A stretch of DNA of 64,000 nt. It comes from Flagellimonas hadalis (GTDB lineage: Bacteria; Bacteroidota; Bacteroidia; Flavobacteriales; Flavobacteriaceae). The stretch covers positions 62,001-126,000 of the forward strand of contig NZ_VNIK02000009.1 of the NCBI RefSeq assembly GCF_007785775.2, written 5' to 3'. Below the pieces are notes generated by a model. That model was not told where the DNA came from. It made no database searches and saw only the letters and a program-made list of their open reading frames with translations. Both the position numbers and the translations under genes were made by a program. Of the stretch, positions 18,139 through 27,543 are shown piece after piece (position 1 is the first letter of the stretch; the number at the start of each line of letters is the position of its first letter).

Positions 18139-19527
18139 ATGAAAAACCTCAATAGAAGAAGTTTTATTCAAAAAACTTCCTTGACGGCTGCTGCGGTGGC
18201 CATTGCCCCCAATTATTTAAAGGCAGCCCCCGATAGACCGATCTCATCGACCTACATGGGCGGTTTTTCCGCTCCGAAGATTGAAAAGGTCCGTGCCGCC
18301 TTCATCGGGGTAGGGGCCCGGGGAGGCACCCATGCCAAGTTCTTTGCGGCCTTGGAGGGTACCGAAGTCGTTGCCATCTGTGACCTTTATGAAGATTTGG
18401 TCAAGGAGAAGACACAGTGGGTAAAAGAGGCAGGCGGACCAAACAAGCATAAAAACATAGCGCAATATTGGGGCGATGGAAACCAATGGCAAAAAATGTT
18501 GCAGGAGGTGCGGCCAGATGTGGTCTTTATTGCCACCAATTGGGTGAACCATGCCCCCATGGCCATCGGTGCGATGGAGCAAGGTGCCCACGCCTTTGTG
18601 GAGGTACCCATCGCATTGACGATTCAAGAAATGTGGGACATTGTGGATACCAGTGAGCGTACCCAAAAACATTGCATGATGTTGGAAAACGTGAACTACA
18701 GTCGAGATGAGCTCATGTTCCTGAATATGTGCAGGCAAGGAGTGATCGGTGAGATTTTACATGGCGAGGCCGCTTATATCCACGAATTGCGATGGCAGAT
18801 GGAGGAGCAGGAAAGGGGCACGGGTTCTTGGCGCACCCATCATTATGCCAAGAGAAATGGAAACCTATATCCTACCCATGGTTTGGGTCCCGTTGCCCAA
18901 TATATGAACTTGGCCAGGGGAGAAGACACCTTTGGAAGTCTGGTTTCCTTCTCCACCCCATCACGAGGGCGGGAGCTCTATGCGGAAAAGAACTATCCAA
19001 AAGACCATAAGTGGAACCAATTGGAGTTCAAGGGAGGGGACTTGAACACTTCCATCATCAAAACGAACCTAGGTAGGACTATCATGGTACAATGGGACGA
19101 AACCAGTCCCAGGCCCTATTCCAGATTGAACTTGATCCAGGGTACCAAAGGTACATTGGCCGGATTTCCAACACGGGTCGCGCTCGAAGGAGGTGTTGAG
19201 GGGCTCACCAAGGACCACCATTCCTGGGTGCAGGGCGAACAATTGGAAAAATTATATGAAAAATACGACCATCCACTATACAAAAGGCTGAACGAAGCGG
19301 CCAAAGGCAGCGGGCACGGAGGTATGGACGGAATCATGGTCTATCGTATCGTGGAGTGCCTCCAGAAAGGACTTCCCTTGGACCAAAACGTCTATGAAGG
19401 ATGTCTCTGGAGTGCCGTTTCGCCATTGAGCGAGCGTTCCGTTGCCAGTGGCGGGGCCCCACAACCCTTTCCTGATTTTACCAGGGGCAACTGGAAAGAA
19501 ACCACACCCTTGGATATTATAAACTGA
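18139..19527 (+). CDS. exported GH109-like protein of the Gfo/Idh/MocA family
   Basis: A Tat signal (RRSF at residues 6-9, then a hydrophobic stretch ending near AAP) precedes a Rossmann domain with GVGARGG at residues 57-63 and a C-terminal Gfo/Idh/MocA domain. Family knowledge: the segment NLYPTHGLGPVAQYMN and the Trp-rich LGRTIMVQWDET are characteristic of GH109. That family contains NAD-dependent alpha-N-acetylgalactosaminidases that act by transient oxidation. It lies 7 bases before a GHMP kinase and nucleotidyltransferase, suggesting a sugar-recovery cassette. A plain oxidoreductase is the alternative. Confidence 0.82.
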   Translation: MKNLNRRSFIQKTSLTAAAVAIAPNYLKAAPDRPISSTYMGGFSAPKIEKVRAAFIGVGARGGTHAKFFAALEGTEVVAICDLYEDLVKEKTQWVKEAGGPNKHKNIAQYWGDGNQWQKMLQEVRPDVVFIATNWVNHAPMAIGAMEQGAHAFVEVPIALTIQEMWDIVDTSERTQKHCMMLENVNYSRDELMFLNMCRQGVIGEILHGEAAYIHELRWQMEEQERGTGSWRTHHYAKRNGNLYPTHGLGPVAQYMNLARGEDTFGSLVSFSTPSRGRELYAEKNYPKDHKWNQLEFKGGDLNTSIIKTNLGRTIMVQWDETSPRPYSRLNLIQGTKGTLAGFPTRVALEGGVEGLTKDHHSWVQGEQLEKLYEKYDHPLYKRLNEAAKGSGHGGMDGIMVYRIVECLQKGLPLDQNVYEGCLWSAVSPLSERSVASGGAPQPFPDFTRGNWKETTPLDIIN

Positions 19528-19534
19528 CCATCAC

Positions 19535-20587
19535 ATGATTCAAATACAAGTTCCGGCACGTATCTGCTTTTATGGGGACCACCAAGATTATCTGGGACTT
19601 CCGGTAATTGCGGGAGCCATAGATCGCTATATCAACATAACGGCCCGACCCAATACCCAAAGAAAATTTATTTTGAAACTATTGGATCTGGGAGAGGAAG
19701 ACTTCATTGCTTTGGACGATGACCTAAAAAATGTCCGGCCCGGTGATTTTTTCCGTTCGGCCATGTCCGTTTTAAAGAATGAGGGGTTTTATTACCGACA
19801 AGGATATACGGTCGAAATCTCGGGGAATATCCCAGTTAACGCAGGCCTTTCCAGTTCCTCGGCCCTATTGGTGGCCTGGATCCGTTTTTTGGTGGCGATA
19901 AATGATAAATTGGACGAAACAAGCGACTTTCAGGTGGGTAGATGGGCCTATGAAGCCGAAGTCTTGTTCTTCGATTCCCCAGGTGGATTGATGGATCAAT
20001 ACACCATTGCGCAGCGAGGTCTGATTTATATCGATACCGAAAGTGGACAAAGTGAACGCTTGGTGGGCAACATGGGACAATTGCTGGTGGCCGAATCAGG
20101 ACTGGCCAAAAAGACCCTCGAAGTGCTCAAGAATGCCCGTGTCTATGCCCAAAATGCGGTCGAGGCCGTGAAAAGGAACCACCCCGGATTTGTTTTGAAG
20201 GAGTCTGTTTTGGATGATTATGAAAAATACTTGGAATGGGTCCCGAATGAATTTCAGAACCATTGGTATGCGGCCATCCATAATTATCAGATCACGCTCG
20301 AGGCCAAGAAGGAACTGCAGAATAAATTGCCCAACCTTCAAAAATTGGGAGATTTGATGAATATGCACCAAAAAATCCTTCAGGAACAGATCCAGAATAC
20401 CCCCGCCGAAATGGTACGGATGATGGAGGCAGCCATTGGGGCAGGGGCCATCGGTGCAAAAACCATAGGTTCGGGTGGAGGTGGCTGCATGGTGGCCATG
20501 GTCATTGGGGATGTCAAGGAAAAAGTACGGCAAGCTTTTATGGATGCAGGGGCCAAGGCAGTATACGAAGTTGAAATAACACAATAG
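19535..20587 (+). CDS. GHMP-family sugar kinase
   Basis: 350-residue GHMP kinase: an N-terminal substrate motif RICFYGDHQDYLGLP (residues 9-23) resembling galactokinase and glucuronokinase. The ATP-binding motif 2 PVNAGLSSSSAL is at about 100-111 and motif 3 GSGGGGCMVAMV near residue 312. It probably phosphorylates a sugar at C1. The exact sugar cannot be read from sequence; its neighbours (GH109-like protein upstream, nucleotidyltransferase 5 bases downstream) suggest an amino sugar or uronate that is then nucleotide-activated. Confidence 0.85.
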   Translation: MIQIQVPARICFYGDHQDYLGLPVIAGAIDRYINITARPNTQRKFILKLLDLGEEDFIALDDDLKNVRPGDFFRSAMSVLKNEGFYYRQGYTVEISGNIPVNAGLSSSSALLVAWIRFLVAINDKLDETSDFQVGRWAYEAEVLFFDSPGGLMDQYTIAQRGLIYIDTESGQSERLVGNMGQLLVAESGLAKKTLEVLKNARVYAQNAVEAVKRNHPGFVLKESVLDDYEKYLEWVPNEFQNHWYAAIHNYQITLEAKKELQNKLPNLQKLGDLMNMHQKILQEQIQNTPAEMVRMMEAAIGAGAIGAKTIGSGGGGCMVAMVIGDVKEKVRQAFMDAGAKAVYEVEITQ

Positions 20588-20592
20588 TGAAC

Positions 20593-21426
20593 ATGGAAAA
20601 CAATAGTTTGGTGATCATGGTAGGAGGGGCTTCGTCCCGAATGAAAAGAAGTCTGTCATCAGATCGAAAAAACAAGGGCGTGATGGACCACATTCCGCAT
20701 AAAAGCCTTATTCCCGTTGGAAAAAATGGGAAGCCTTTTTTGTTTTATCTGGTCAGGAATGCCATGGAAGCTGGTTATGAAAACCTCTATTTGATTACAA
20801 GTCCAGGGAATGAGGCTTTCAAAAATCTGGTAGATCATGGAGGTCTTCCTTCTGGTTTGCAGGTGTTCATGGCCATCCAGAAGGTGCCGGGCGACAGGGA
20901 AAAGCCCTTGGGAACTGCAGATGCCCTTCAGCAATGTTTGGATCAATATCCGGTGCTCAAAACATCCACTTTTACCGTCTGTAATGGGGATAACCTATAT
21001 TCCGTTGGGGCTCTACAAGATTTGCGGAGTGAAAGAAAAGCGGCCAACGCACTCATCAGTTATGCCAGTTCCGGATTTGAGTTTACGGACGAGCGTATCT
21101 CCAAATTTGCGGTCATGGATATTTCCGAAGATGGTTTCCTGAAGAAGATCATTGAAAAACCTACTCTACAGGATATGCCCAACTATATCGACGAAACGGG
21201 GGAACTCCGTGTGAGCATGAACATCTTCAGTTTTTATGGTGAGGACATTTACCCCTATTTGCAGAATTGCCCCCTGGATCCGGTTCGGGACGAGAAGGAA
21301 CTTCCCAAGGCTGTGGGGAATTTGGTGATGGATGACCCGCAGAGTGTGCTCTGTATTCCACGTCTGGAACACATTCCCGACCTGACAGATGCCAACGATA
21401 TCCAATTATTCAAAAATTTGGAGTAA
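20593..21426 (+). CDS. sugar-phosphate nucleotidyltransferase
   Basis: NTP_transferase-fold protein (277 residues from ATG 20593; a GTG two codons earlier overlaps the kinase stop). The nucleotide-binding loop VGGASSRMKRS replaces the usual GGxGxRL. HKSLIPVGKNGKPFLFYLV supplies the sugar-1-phosphate activation signature, CNGDNLYS the metal-binding Asp, and KKIIEKP a conserved Lys. It would couple a sugar-1-phosphate with a nucleoside triphosphate to form an NDP-sugar. Tight spacing makes it part of the same operon as the GHMP kinase. Confidence 0.85.
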   Translation: MENNSLVIMVGGASSRMKRSLSSDRKNKGVMDHIPHKSLIPVGKNGKPFLFYLVRNAMEAGYENLYLITSPGNEAFKNLVDHGGLPSGLQVFMAIQKVPGDREKPLGTADALQQCLDQYPVLKTSTFTVCNGDNLYSVGALQDLRSERKAANALISYASSGFEFTDERISKFAVMDISEDGFLKKIIEKPTLQDMPNYIDETGELRVSMNIFSFYGEDIYPYLQNCPLDPVRDEKELPKAVGNLVMDDPQSVLCIPRLEHIPDLTDANDIQLFKNLE

Positions 21427-21479
21427 CTTCATGGTGCACAGCCCCATACTTGCAACGACTAAAATTTTAAACTTTTGGA

Positions 21480-22748
21480 ATGGAATCGTATGCAACGGCA
21501 TTGTTATATGCCACCCCTTTCTTTCTAGGTCTGGTACTCTTCGAAGTGCTCTATGGCCGTTTTGTGAAAAACCAGAAACATAACTTGATGGATACCGTGA
21601 GCAGTCTCAGCTCGGGGTTGACGAATGTGGTGAAAGACTCTTTGGGGCTGGTACTCGTCCTGGTCAGCTATCCATTTTTGTTGGAACATTTGGCCCTTAC
21701 CGAGATCAAGGCCACATGGCTGGTCTGGGTGGTGGCCTTCATTGTACTGGATTTTGCGGGGTATTGGAACCATCGGCTCAGCCACCACATCAATTTTTTC
21801 TGGAACCAGCATGTCATTCACCATAGCAGTGAAGAATTCAACCTGGCCTGTGCCCTTCGGCAGCCCATTTCCAATCTTTTGGGCTATTATGCGCTGCTGT
21901 TGATTCCTGCCGCACTTCTTGGTGTTCCGCACGAGGTCATAGCCGTTTTGGCACCCATCCATCTTTTTGCCCAGTTTTGGTACCATACCCAACATATCGG
22001 AAAAATGGGATGGTTGGAATATGTAATCGTTACCCCTTCTCAACATCGTGTGCACCATGCCATCAACAAGGAGTATATCGACAAGAACCTGGGGCAGATA
22101 TTCTGTATTTGGGACAGGATGTTCGGAACATTTCAGGAGGAACTGGATGAGGTACCGCCCCAATATGGTGTCTTGAAACCTGCCAATACGTGGAATCCCA
22201 TCATCATCAATTTCCAACACTTGTGGCGATTGGTGAAGGATGCCTGGCGAACGAACAGCTATTGGGACAAACTGCGGATTTGGTTCATGCCCACTGGCTG
22301 GCGGCCTGCGGATGTGAAGGAAGCCTATCCGGTAGAGATCATTGAAGATGTCTATAATTTTGAGAAATACCGGCCGGAAGCTTCCAATTCGCTCAAGGCG
22401 TATGCTTTGTTCCAGCTGATTATGACCACGGTTTTGATGCTCTTTATGTTCTACAATTATTCCAATATTGGTTTTGAGGGGCTTTTGCTGTTCGGTGCGT
22501 TTGTTTTTGTCGGTGTCTATGGATATACGACCTTGATGGACCGAAAAAAATATGCTGTCTGGATTGAAGTGTTCCGGGGAGTGGCGGGGCTGGCCTTGAT
22601 TTTCTTCACCAAGGATTGGTTTGGGATCGATTCTTTTTTGCCGATGGCCAGTTATTTAGTGGCAATTTATTTTTTGACCACCATTTTTGGAGGGGTCTAT
22701 TTTGCCTATTTTGAAAAGCCCTATGCGGCACCCAATTTGGCGTCCTAA
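21480..22748 (+). CDS. sterol desaturase / fatty acid hydroxylase family membrane protein
   Basis: Polytopic membrane protein with the di-iron histidine boxes of the FA_hydroxylase superfamily: HRLSHH, then HVIHHSSEEFN (about residues 110-125), and QHRVHHAIN near 190. After the catalytic domain (ending about 270) come four further C-terminal membrane segments (about 300-415), which are not part of the minimal family domain. The substrate may be a lipid or carotenoid. It begins 53 bases after the nucleotidyltransferase and may or may not belong to that operon. It overlaps the convergent acyl-CoA-binding gene by four bases. Confidence 0.85.
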   Translation: MESYATALLYATPFFLGLVLFEVLYGRFVKNQKHNLMDTVSSLSSGLTNVVKDSLGLVLVLVSYPFLLEHLALTEIKATWLVWVVAFIVLDFAGYWNHRLSHHINFFWNQHVIHHSSEEFNLACALRQPISNLLGYYALLLIPAALLGVPHEVIAVLAPIHLFAQFWYHTQHIGKMGWLEYVIVTPSQHRVHHAINKEYIDKNLGQIFCIWDRMFGTFQEELDEVPPQYGVLKPANTWNPIIINFQHLWRLVKDAWRTNSYWDKLRIWFMPTGWRPADVKEAYPVEIIEDVYNFEKYRPEASNSLKAYALFQLIMTTVLMLFMFYNYSNIGFEGLLLFGAFVFVGVYGYTTLMDRKKYAVWIEVFRGVAGLALIFFTKDWFGIDSFLPMASYLVAIYFLTTIFGGVYFAYFEKPYAAPNLAS

Positions 22749-23008
22749 AACTTTTTCAATTCCGAGTTGACAAGTTCAATGTAGTTTTCCATGGCCTCTT
22801 TTCGGCCCATGTTCTTGGCTTGGAACAGCGCATTGGCCTTGAAGGCATTGATCAAAGGGGTCCTGCTGCCCGGATTGTCAAAATTTCGGTTGGCAATCTT
22901 GAAATAGGCATACAGTTTCAATAAAAGATCGGCAGGCAAAGGTTCGGTGTAGCTGTTCACAAAAGCCACTGCCTCCTCAAATTTTTTATGGAGCGTTTCG
23001 TCAGTCAT
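22745..23008 (-). CDS. acyl-CoA-binding protein
   Basis: 87 residues from ATG 23008 (a start at 23029 is possible). It shows the four-helix ACBP fold landmarks: FEEAVAFVNS, then LLLKLYAYFKIAN (the KLYALYKQAT-type helix), and a final YIELV helix. The family binds long-chain acyl-CoA esters in the cytoplasm. It overlaps the end of psd by eight bases, placing it in a phospholipid-synthesis run (cdsA-psd-ACBP), where it could present acyl-CoA or buffer it. Confidence 0.88.
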   Translation of the reverse strand: MTDETLHKKFEEAVAFVNSYTEPLPADLLLKLYAYFKIANRNFDNPGSRTPLINAFKANALFQAKNMGRKEAMENYIELVNSELKKF

Positions 23009-23666
23009 CGGCTTTTCTAACAGATGCAATACAGGTTTTCGCCCCGGTCACTTTTTGGTTCAATTTTACGGTGACGTTACAATTCAGGGGCAACAAAAGA
23101 TCCACCCTTGATCCAAACTTGATGAATCCGGCATCTTCGCCCTGTGCCACCTGTTCGCCCTCTTCCGCATAATTGACGATACGCCTGGCCATGGCCCCGG
23201 CGATCTGTCGGTACCCGATCTCCCCAAATTTTGGAGTGTGCAGAACTACAGTGGTACGTTCATTCTCGGTACTGGATTTGGGGTGCCATGCCACCAAATA
23301 TTTCCCGGGATGGTATTTGGAATAGGTTACGGTTCCGCTGGCTGGGTATCGGGTGACATGCACGTTTACGGGTGACATGAAAATGGAAACCTGTCTTCTT
23401 CGTTCCTTAAAATATTCGGGTTCGTCCACTTCCTCAATGACCACTACCTTGCCATCAACTGGCGCCAAGATTTCATCAAAGTTGGGGGTCACTGGCCTTT
23501 TGGGATTCCTAAAAAACTGGAGGATGGCGATGAGCACAACAAGGGCGGCAATCTGTATGGTGAACCGTGCCCATTCCACATCAACAAGGTATTGTGCGGC
23601 AAATAGGGCGGCGACCACCAGAAAAAAAGTGAAAATGACTATTTTTTGACCCTCTTTATGAAACAT
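23001..23666 (-). CDS. psd: phosphatidylserine decarboxylase family protein
   Basis: Short (221-residue) Psd form with two N-terminal membrane helices (about 8-45). The conserved LAPVDGKVVVIEEV and the His-containing MSPVNVHVTRYPASG follow. The self-cleavage site is a Gly-Ser in KFGSRVD near residue 185, which would generate the pyruvoyl cofactor. It makes phosphatidylethanolamine from phosphatidylserine. It overlaps cdsA by 11 bases and the ACBP gene by eight. Confidence 0.93.
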   Translation of the reverse strand: MFHKEGQKIVIFTFFLVVAALFAAQYLVDVEWARFTIQIAALVVLIAILQFFRNPKRPVTPNFDEILAPVDGKVVVIEEVDEPEYFKERRRQVSIFMSPVNVHVTRYPASGTVTYSKYHPGKYLVAWHPKSSTENERTTVVLHTPKFGEIGYRQIAGAMARRIVNYAEEGEQVAQGEDAGFIKFGSRVDLLLPLNCNVTVKLNQKVTGAKTCIASVRKADD

Positions 23667-24459
23667 AGGAGAAAATATTAAGTATCAAATATGCAAATGG
23701 GGAAGCGAACACCAAACTGTCCAATCGGTCCCAAACCCCACCATGTCCGGGAAGGATGGCACCACTGTCCTTCACTCCCGCCATACGTTTGAATTTGGAT
23801 TCCAATAGATCGCCAAGGCTTCCCGCAACCACGATCAAGGTGGCCATTGCCATCCATTCCATCAGGCTCAACTTGGTTTCGTACCAAGAAAGGATGTATG
23901 CGGCCACCAGTGCAAAAATAAGACCTCCTACAGAACCTTCAATGGTTTTTTTTGGAGAAACTGCGGGAAATAATTTTGTTCTGCCAAAAGCCCTTCCCAC
24001 CAAATAGGCAAATGTATCGTTGACCCAGATCAGGATAAAAATGCCCATGATCAAAAATTGGGCAAATGCATCGTCCTTATAGGGAATCATGGTCAGGAAA
24101 ATACATCCGCCACCAATGTAGAAAACGGCAATGATGGATTTTTGGAGTTCCGTGAACTCTTTTGGTCTTTTGGAGAAAAGAAAGGAGAGCAGCGCCAAGT
24201 CTACCGTTATGGTCAGTAACATCAGGAGCGTTACCAGTGCGCCGTCCTGAACCAGATAGATGAATATCCACCAGAGTGCCAGATAGGCGACAAAGATGTA
24301 GTATCCCCTAAGCTTTACGATGCGTTTGAATTCATACAGGCAGGCCAGTCCAAAAGCCATGAACAGGAAGTCAAAGGCGTCCGAACTTAAAAAAACCGCT
24401 CCCAAGAGAAGCACCACGTAGATGACCCCCGTTATGGAGCGCCTTAAAATCTCTTTCAT
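23656..24459 (-). CDS. cdsA: phosphatidate cytidylyltransferase
   Basis: Integral membrane enzyme forming CDP-diacylglycerol from phosphatidate and CTP. Seven or so hydrophobic helices fill the first 210 residues. The C-terminal signature is present as SLGDLLESKFKRMAGVKDSG followed by LPGHGGVWDRLDSL, carrying the metal-binding Asp residues. 267 residues is typical. It precedes psd in the direction of transcription and follows a LUD-domain gene by three bases, so the run is probably one operon. Confidence 0.95.
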   Translation of the reverse strand: MKEILRRSITGVIYVVLLLGAVFLSSDAFDFLFMAFGLACLYEFKRIVKLRGYYIFVAYLALWWIFIYLVQDGALVTLLMLLTITVDLALLSFLFSKRPKEFTELQKSIIAVFYIGGGCIFLTMIPYKDDAFAQFLIMGIFILIWVNDTFAYLVGRAFGRTKLFPAVSPKKTIEGSVGGLIFALVAAYILSWYETKLSLMEWMAMATLIVVAGSLGDLLESKFKRMAGVKDSGAILPGHGGVWDRLDSLVFASPFAYLILNIFSYVS

Positions 24460-24462
24460 GTA

Positions 24463-25071
24463 CTAGTAGTCTTCCAGGAGTAAAAGATAGACATTTTTTG
24501 AGGCACTTCCATAGGAAAGGAAATCGTCCTTGTTCTCCGGTGTGGGTTGAAAGTGCTTTAATGTGGTGATATTGTTGGGAATGTCCTTTCTGTATTTTTC
24601 CTTGATGATCTTGAGTGCCCCGCTGATGGAATCCACCAATTGACTGGTAGTGGCAAACACGATCAGGTTGGAAGGGAGCTCGTCCAATTTCTTTTCCTTG
24701 ATTTGGTTGGAACAGACCAAAATGGAACCATTGTGGGCGACAAGGTGCTCGCAGGTAGTGAAGAAAATGTCACTTTCCTGCCGGTTGCTTGTAAATTCAA
24801 GTTTTTCAGAAGCAAAACGGGTCTCCAACCTGGGGTCGAGGGAATAGAGCATGTGGTTCTGCCAGTTGTTCTCCGAAATGATATTTTTCAACGCTTCGGA
24901 TATTTCTGAAAAATCCTCGCAATAGATGAACTTGCCCCCGTTTTTCTTGAAATAGATCGTAAACTTTTCGTCAATGGGAATTTTCAGATCGGGCATGTGG
25001 TCTCCACGGGTTTCCAAAGTTTCCTTGGAAACCTTTTTTCCTCCTCCGAAAATCTTCTTAAAAACTCCCAT
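24463..25071 (-). CDS. LUD-domain protein (LutC/YkgG-like)
   Basis: 202 residues. The LUD fold is suggested by FFTTCEHLVAHNGSILVCSNQ and by LPSNLIVFATTSQLVDSISGAL. LutC-type proteins take part in lactate oxidation with LutA/LutB, but those partners are absent here. The gene is instead wedged between ftsH and cdsA. It ends with a short acidic tail (LLLEDY). Role unknown; the location suggests a function tied to envelope or membrane homeostasis (inference). Confidence 0.8.
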   Translation of the reverse strand: MGVFKKIFGGGKKVSKETLETRGDHMPDLKIPIDEKFTIYFKKNGGKFIYCEDFSEISEALKNIISENNWQNHMLYSLDPRLETRFASEKLEFTSNRQESDIFFTTCEHLVAHNGSILVCSNQIKEKKLDELPSNLIVFATTSQLVDSISGALKIIKEKYRKDIPNNITTLKHFQPTPENKDDFLSYGSASKNVYLLLLEDY

Positions 25072-25130
25072 TTAGCGTATCGAGTGCATTTTTCCTATTT
25101 CAGTTTAGACTCCATTGCTTGGAACCCAAT

Positions 25131-27077
25131 CTATTTGGCAGGTTCCAGTTTTTCCTCCTCTTTTTCAAAAGGCCTTCTGCCAAAAATCTTTTCCAGATCG
25201 TCCTTAAAGATAACTTCTTTTTCCAAAAGCCTGTCAGCAAGCTCGGTAAGTTTGTCCTTGTTGTCGGCCAATAATTTAATGGCCCTTTGGTACTGCTCTT
25301 CTATCATTTTGGATATTTCCTGATCGATCCGTTGGGCAGTCTCCTCACTATAGGGTTTGGTAAAGCCATATTCGTTCTGCCCAGAGGAATCGTAATAGGT
25401 GATGTTCCCCAATTTATCGTTCAGACCATATATGGTGACCATGGCCCTGGCCTGTTTGGTCACTTTTTCCAAATCGCTCAAGGCTCCTGTGGAAATCTTG
25501 TCGAAAATGACCTTTTCAGCGGCCCTGCCTCCCATGGTGGCACACATTTCGTCCAACATCTGTTCTGGACGAACGATCAAGCGTTCCTCGGGCAAATACC
25601 AGGCAGCCCCCAACGATTGTCCACGTGGGACAATGGTGACCTTCACCAAAGGTGCGGCATGTTCCAGCATCCAGCTCACGGTGGCGTGACCGGCTTCGTG
25701 GTAAGCAATGGTCTTTTTCTCTTCAGGGGTGATGATCTTGTTCTTTTTCTCCAGACCACCGACAATTCTGTCAACGGCATCGAGGAAATCTTGTTTGGTC
25801 ACCGCCTTTTTCTCTTTACGGGCAGCGATCAGTGCCGCCTCGTTGCACACATTGGCAATGTCTGCACCCGAGAAGCCCGGGGTCTGTTTGGCCAAAAAGT
25901 CCAAGTCCAATGTCTCGGCAGTCTTGATGGGGCGCAAGTGCACCTCAAAAATCTCTTTTCTCTCGTTCAAATCGGGAAGGTCCACGTAGATCTGACGGTC
26001 AAATCGTCCGGCACGCATCAAAGCTTTGTCCAGTACATCGGCACGGTTGGTGGCGGCCAGTACGATGACGTTGGTGTTGGTACCAAATCCGTCCATTTCG
26101 GTGAGCAACTGGTTCAAGGTGTTCTCGCGCTCATCGTTGGAACCTGTAAAATTGTTCTTGCCCCTGGCACGTCCTATGGCATCAATCTCATCAATAAAGA
26201 TAATGGCAGGGGACTTGTCCTTGGCCTGTTTGAAAAGGTCGCGCACGCGGGAAGCTCCCACACCTACGAACATTTCCACAAAATCGGAACCTGAAAGGGA
26301 GAAGAAAGGCACTTTTGCCTCTCCTGCCACGGCCTTGGCCAAAAGGGTCTTACCTGTTCCAGGAGGTCCTACCAAAAGGGCCCCTTTGGGTATTTTTCCT
26401 CCAAGCGAGGTGTATTTGTCTGGGTTTTTAAGGAATTCGACAATCTCTTGCACCTCTTCCTTGGCACCCTCCAAACCGGCCACATCCTTAAAGGAAGTGC
26501 GGGTATCGGTCTTTTCATCAAATAGTTTGGCCTTGGATTTTCCGATGTTGAAGATCTGTCCCCCGGCACCTCCTCCGGCACCTCCTGACATCCTGCGCAT
26601 CAAATAGATCCAGATGGCAATGATCAGTGCAAAGGGCAGCAAGGACAACAATAGATCGCCCAGCACATTGGATTCGGTGTCGAATTCCACAATGGTGTCC
26701 AGGTTGTTCTCTTTCTTGATCTCCGTGATCTCGTTCTGGAAAATCTGTAGATCACCATAGTCCAGGATATACTGGGGCATCAAACTGGAAGAAGGGAAAA
26801 GGGGCTTTTTGGCCACACCCTTGTGCACATCCTTGTTAAGGGCTTCTTCGGTAAGATATACCTTGGCCTGACGGGTATTGGTAATGATGACGATCTTGGC
26901 GATGTCACCATTCCGCAAAAATTCCTGCAGCTCGGATGTCGTGGTCTTCTCGGTACTGGAGAAACTGCTTCCTCCAAAGAACTGGAAGCCGATGATCAGG
27001 GCGATGACCACGCCGTATATCCACCACGAACTGAAACGGGGTTTCTTAGGGGTATTTGGATTGTTTTCTTTTGCCAT
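25131..27077 (-). CDS. ftsH: ATP-dependent zinc metalloprotease FtsH
   Basis: Membrane-anchored AAA+ protease degrading damaged membrane proteins and selected regulators. Two membrane helices (about 19-37 and 148-166) flank a periplasmic domain. A Gly-rich linker is followed by Walker A GPPGTGKT near 236, Walker [12 protein letters not shown], the second region of homology [19 protein letters not shown], and the zinc site HEAGH near 457. 648 residues is normal for Bacteroidota. It is 6 bases downstream of rsfS. Confidence 0.97.
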   Translation of the reverse strand: MAKENNPNTPKKPRFSSWWIYGVVIALIIGFQFFGGSSFSSTEKTTTSELQEFLRNGDIAKIVIITNTRQAKVYLTEEALNKDVHKGVAKKPLFPSSSLMPQYILDYGDLQIFQNEITEIKKENNLDTIVEFDTESNVLGDLLLSLLPFALIIAIWIYLMRRMSGGAGGGAGGQIFNIGKSKAKLFDEKTDTRTSFKDVAGLEGAKEEVQEIVEFLKNPDKYTSLGGKIPKGALLVGPPGTGKTLLAKAVAGEAKVPFFSLSGSDFVEMFVGVGASRVRDLFKQAKDKSPAIIFIDEIDAIGRARGKNNFTGSNDERENTLNQLLTEMDGFGTNTNVIVLAATNRADVLDKALMRAGRFDRQIYVDLPDLNERKEIFEVHLRPIKTAETLDLDFLAKQTPGFSGADIANVCNEAALIAARKEKKAVTKQDFLDAVDRIVGGLEKKNKIITPEEKKTIAYHEAGHATVSWMLEHAAPLVKVTIVPRGQSLGAAWYLPEERLIVRPEQMLDEMCATMGGRAAEKVIFDKISTGALSDLEKVTKQARAMVTIYGLNDKLGNITYYDSSGQNEYGFTKPYSEETAQRIDQEISKMIEEQYQRAIKLLADNKDKLTELADRLLEKEVIFKDDLEKIFGRRPFEKEEEKLEPAK

Positions 27078-27083
27078 TGTTTT

Positions 27084-27461
27084 TTAAGAATTGTAGCTGC
27101 TCTCCACCATCGTTACCTTGGCATCTCCCCAAAGTCCTTCAATGTCGTAGAATTCCCTGATATGTTTTTGAAATACATGTACCACCACATTGACATAGTC
27201 CATCAATACCCACTCTGCGTTGTCTGAACCTTCAATGTGCCAAGGCTTATCTTGGATGGCCTTGCTTACGGTTTTTTGGATAGAGGAAACAATTGCATTG
27301 ACATGCGTGTTGGAAGTACCGTTGCAGATTATGAAGTAGTCACAAACTGTGTTTTCGATTTCCCTGAGGTCCAGTAGATTTATATCAACTCCTTTTACGT
27401 CTTCTATCCCATGCAAAATCAAGGCAATCAGTTCATCTGCGCTGGCTTTCGTTTTCTGCAT
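27084..27461 (-). CDS. rsfS: ribosomal silencing factor
   Basis: 125-residue RsfS/Iojap/DUF143 protein that binds L14 (uL14) on the large subunit and blocks subunit joining during starvation. The motif DYFIICNGTSNTHVNAI (residues about 37-53) and the WVLMDYVNVVVHVF strand pair (about 93-106) are diagnostic. It is the first gene of the rsfS-ftsH-LUD-cdsA-psd-ACBP run and divergent from birA. A TAACTTTG box (27481-27488) upstream fits the -7 consensus, but no -33 element is well spaced. Confidence 0.93.
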   Translation of the reverse strand: MQKTKASADELIALILHGIEDVKGVDINLLDLREIENTVCDYFIICNGTSNTHVNAIVSSIQKTVSKAIQDKPWHIEGSDNAEWVLMDYVNVVVHVFQKHIREFYDIEGLWGDAKVTMVESSYNS

Positions 27462-27543
27462 TCAAAAAATTTAGTTTTTACAAAGTTATGTTTTTTTTGT
27501 TTTCTTAGCCTTAGTTTTTAACAAATCAATAAGGCGTACCACA

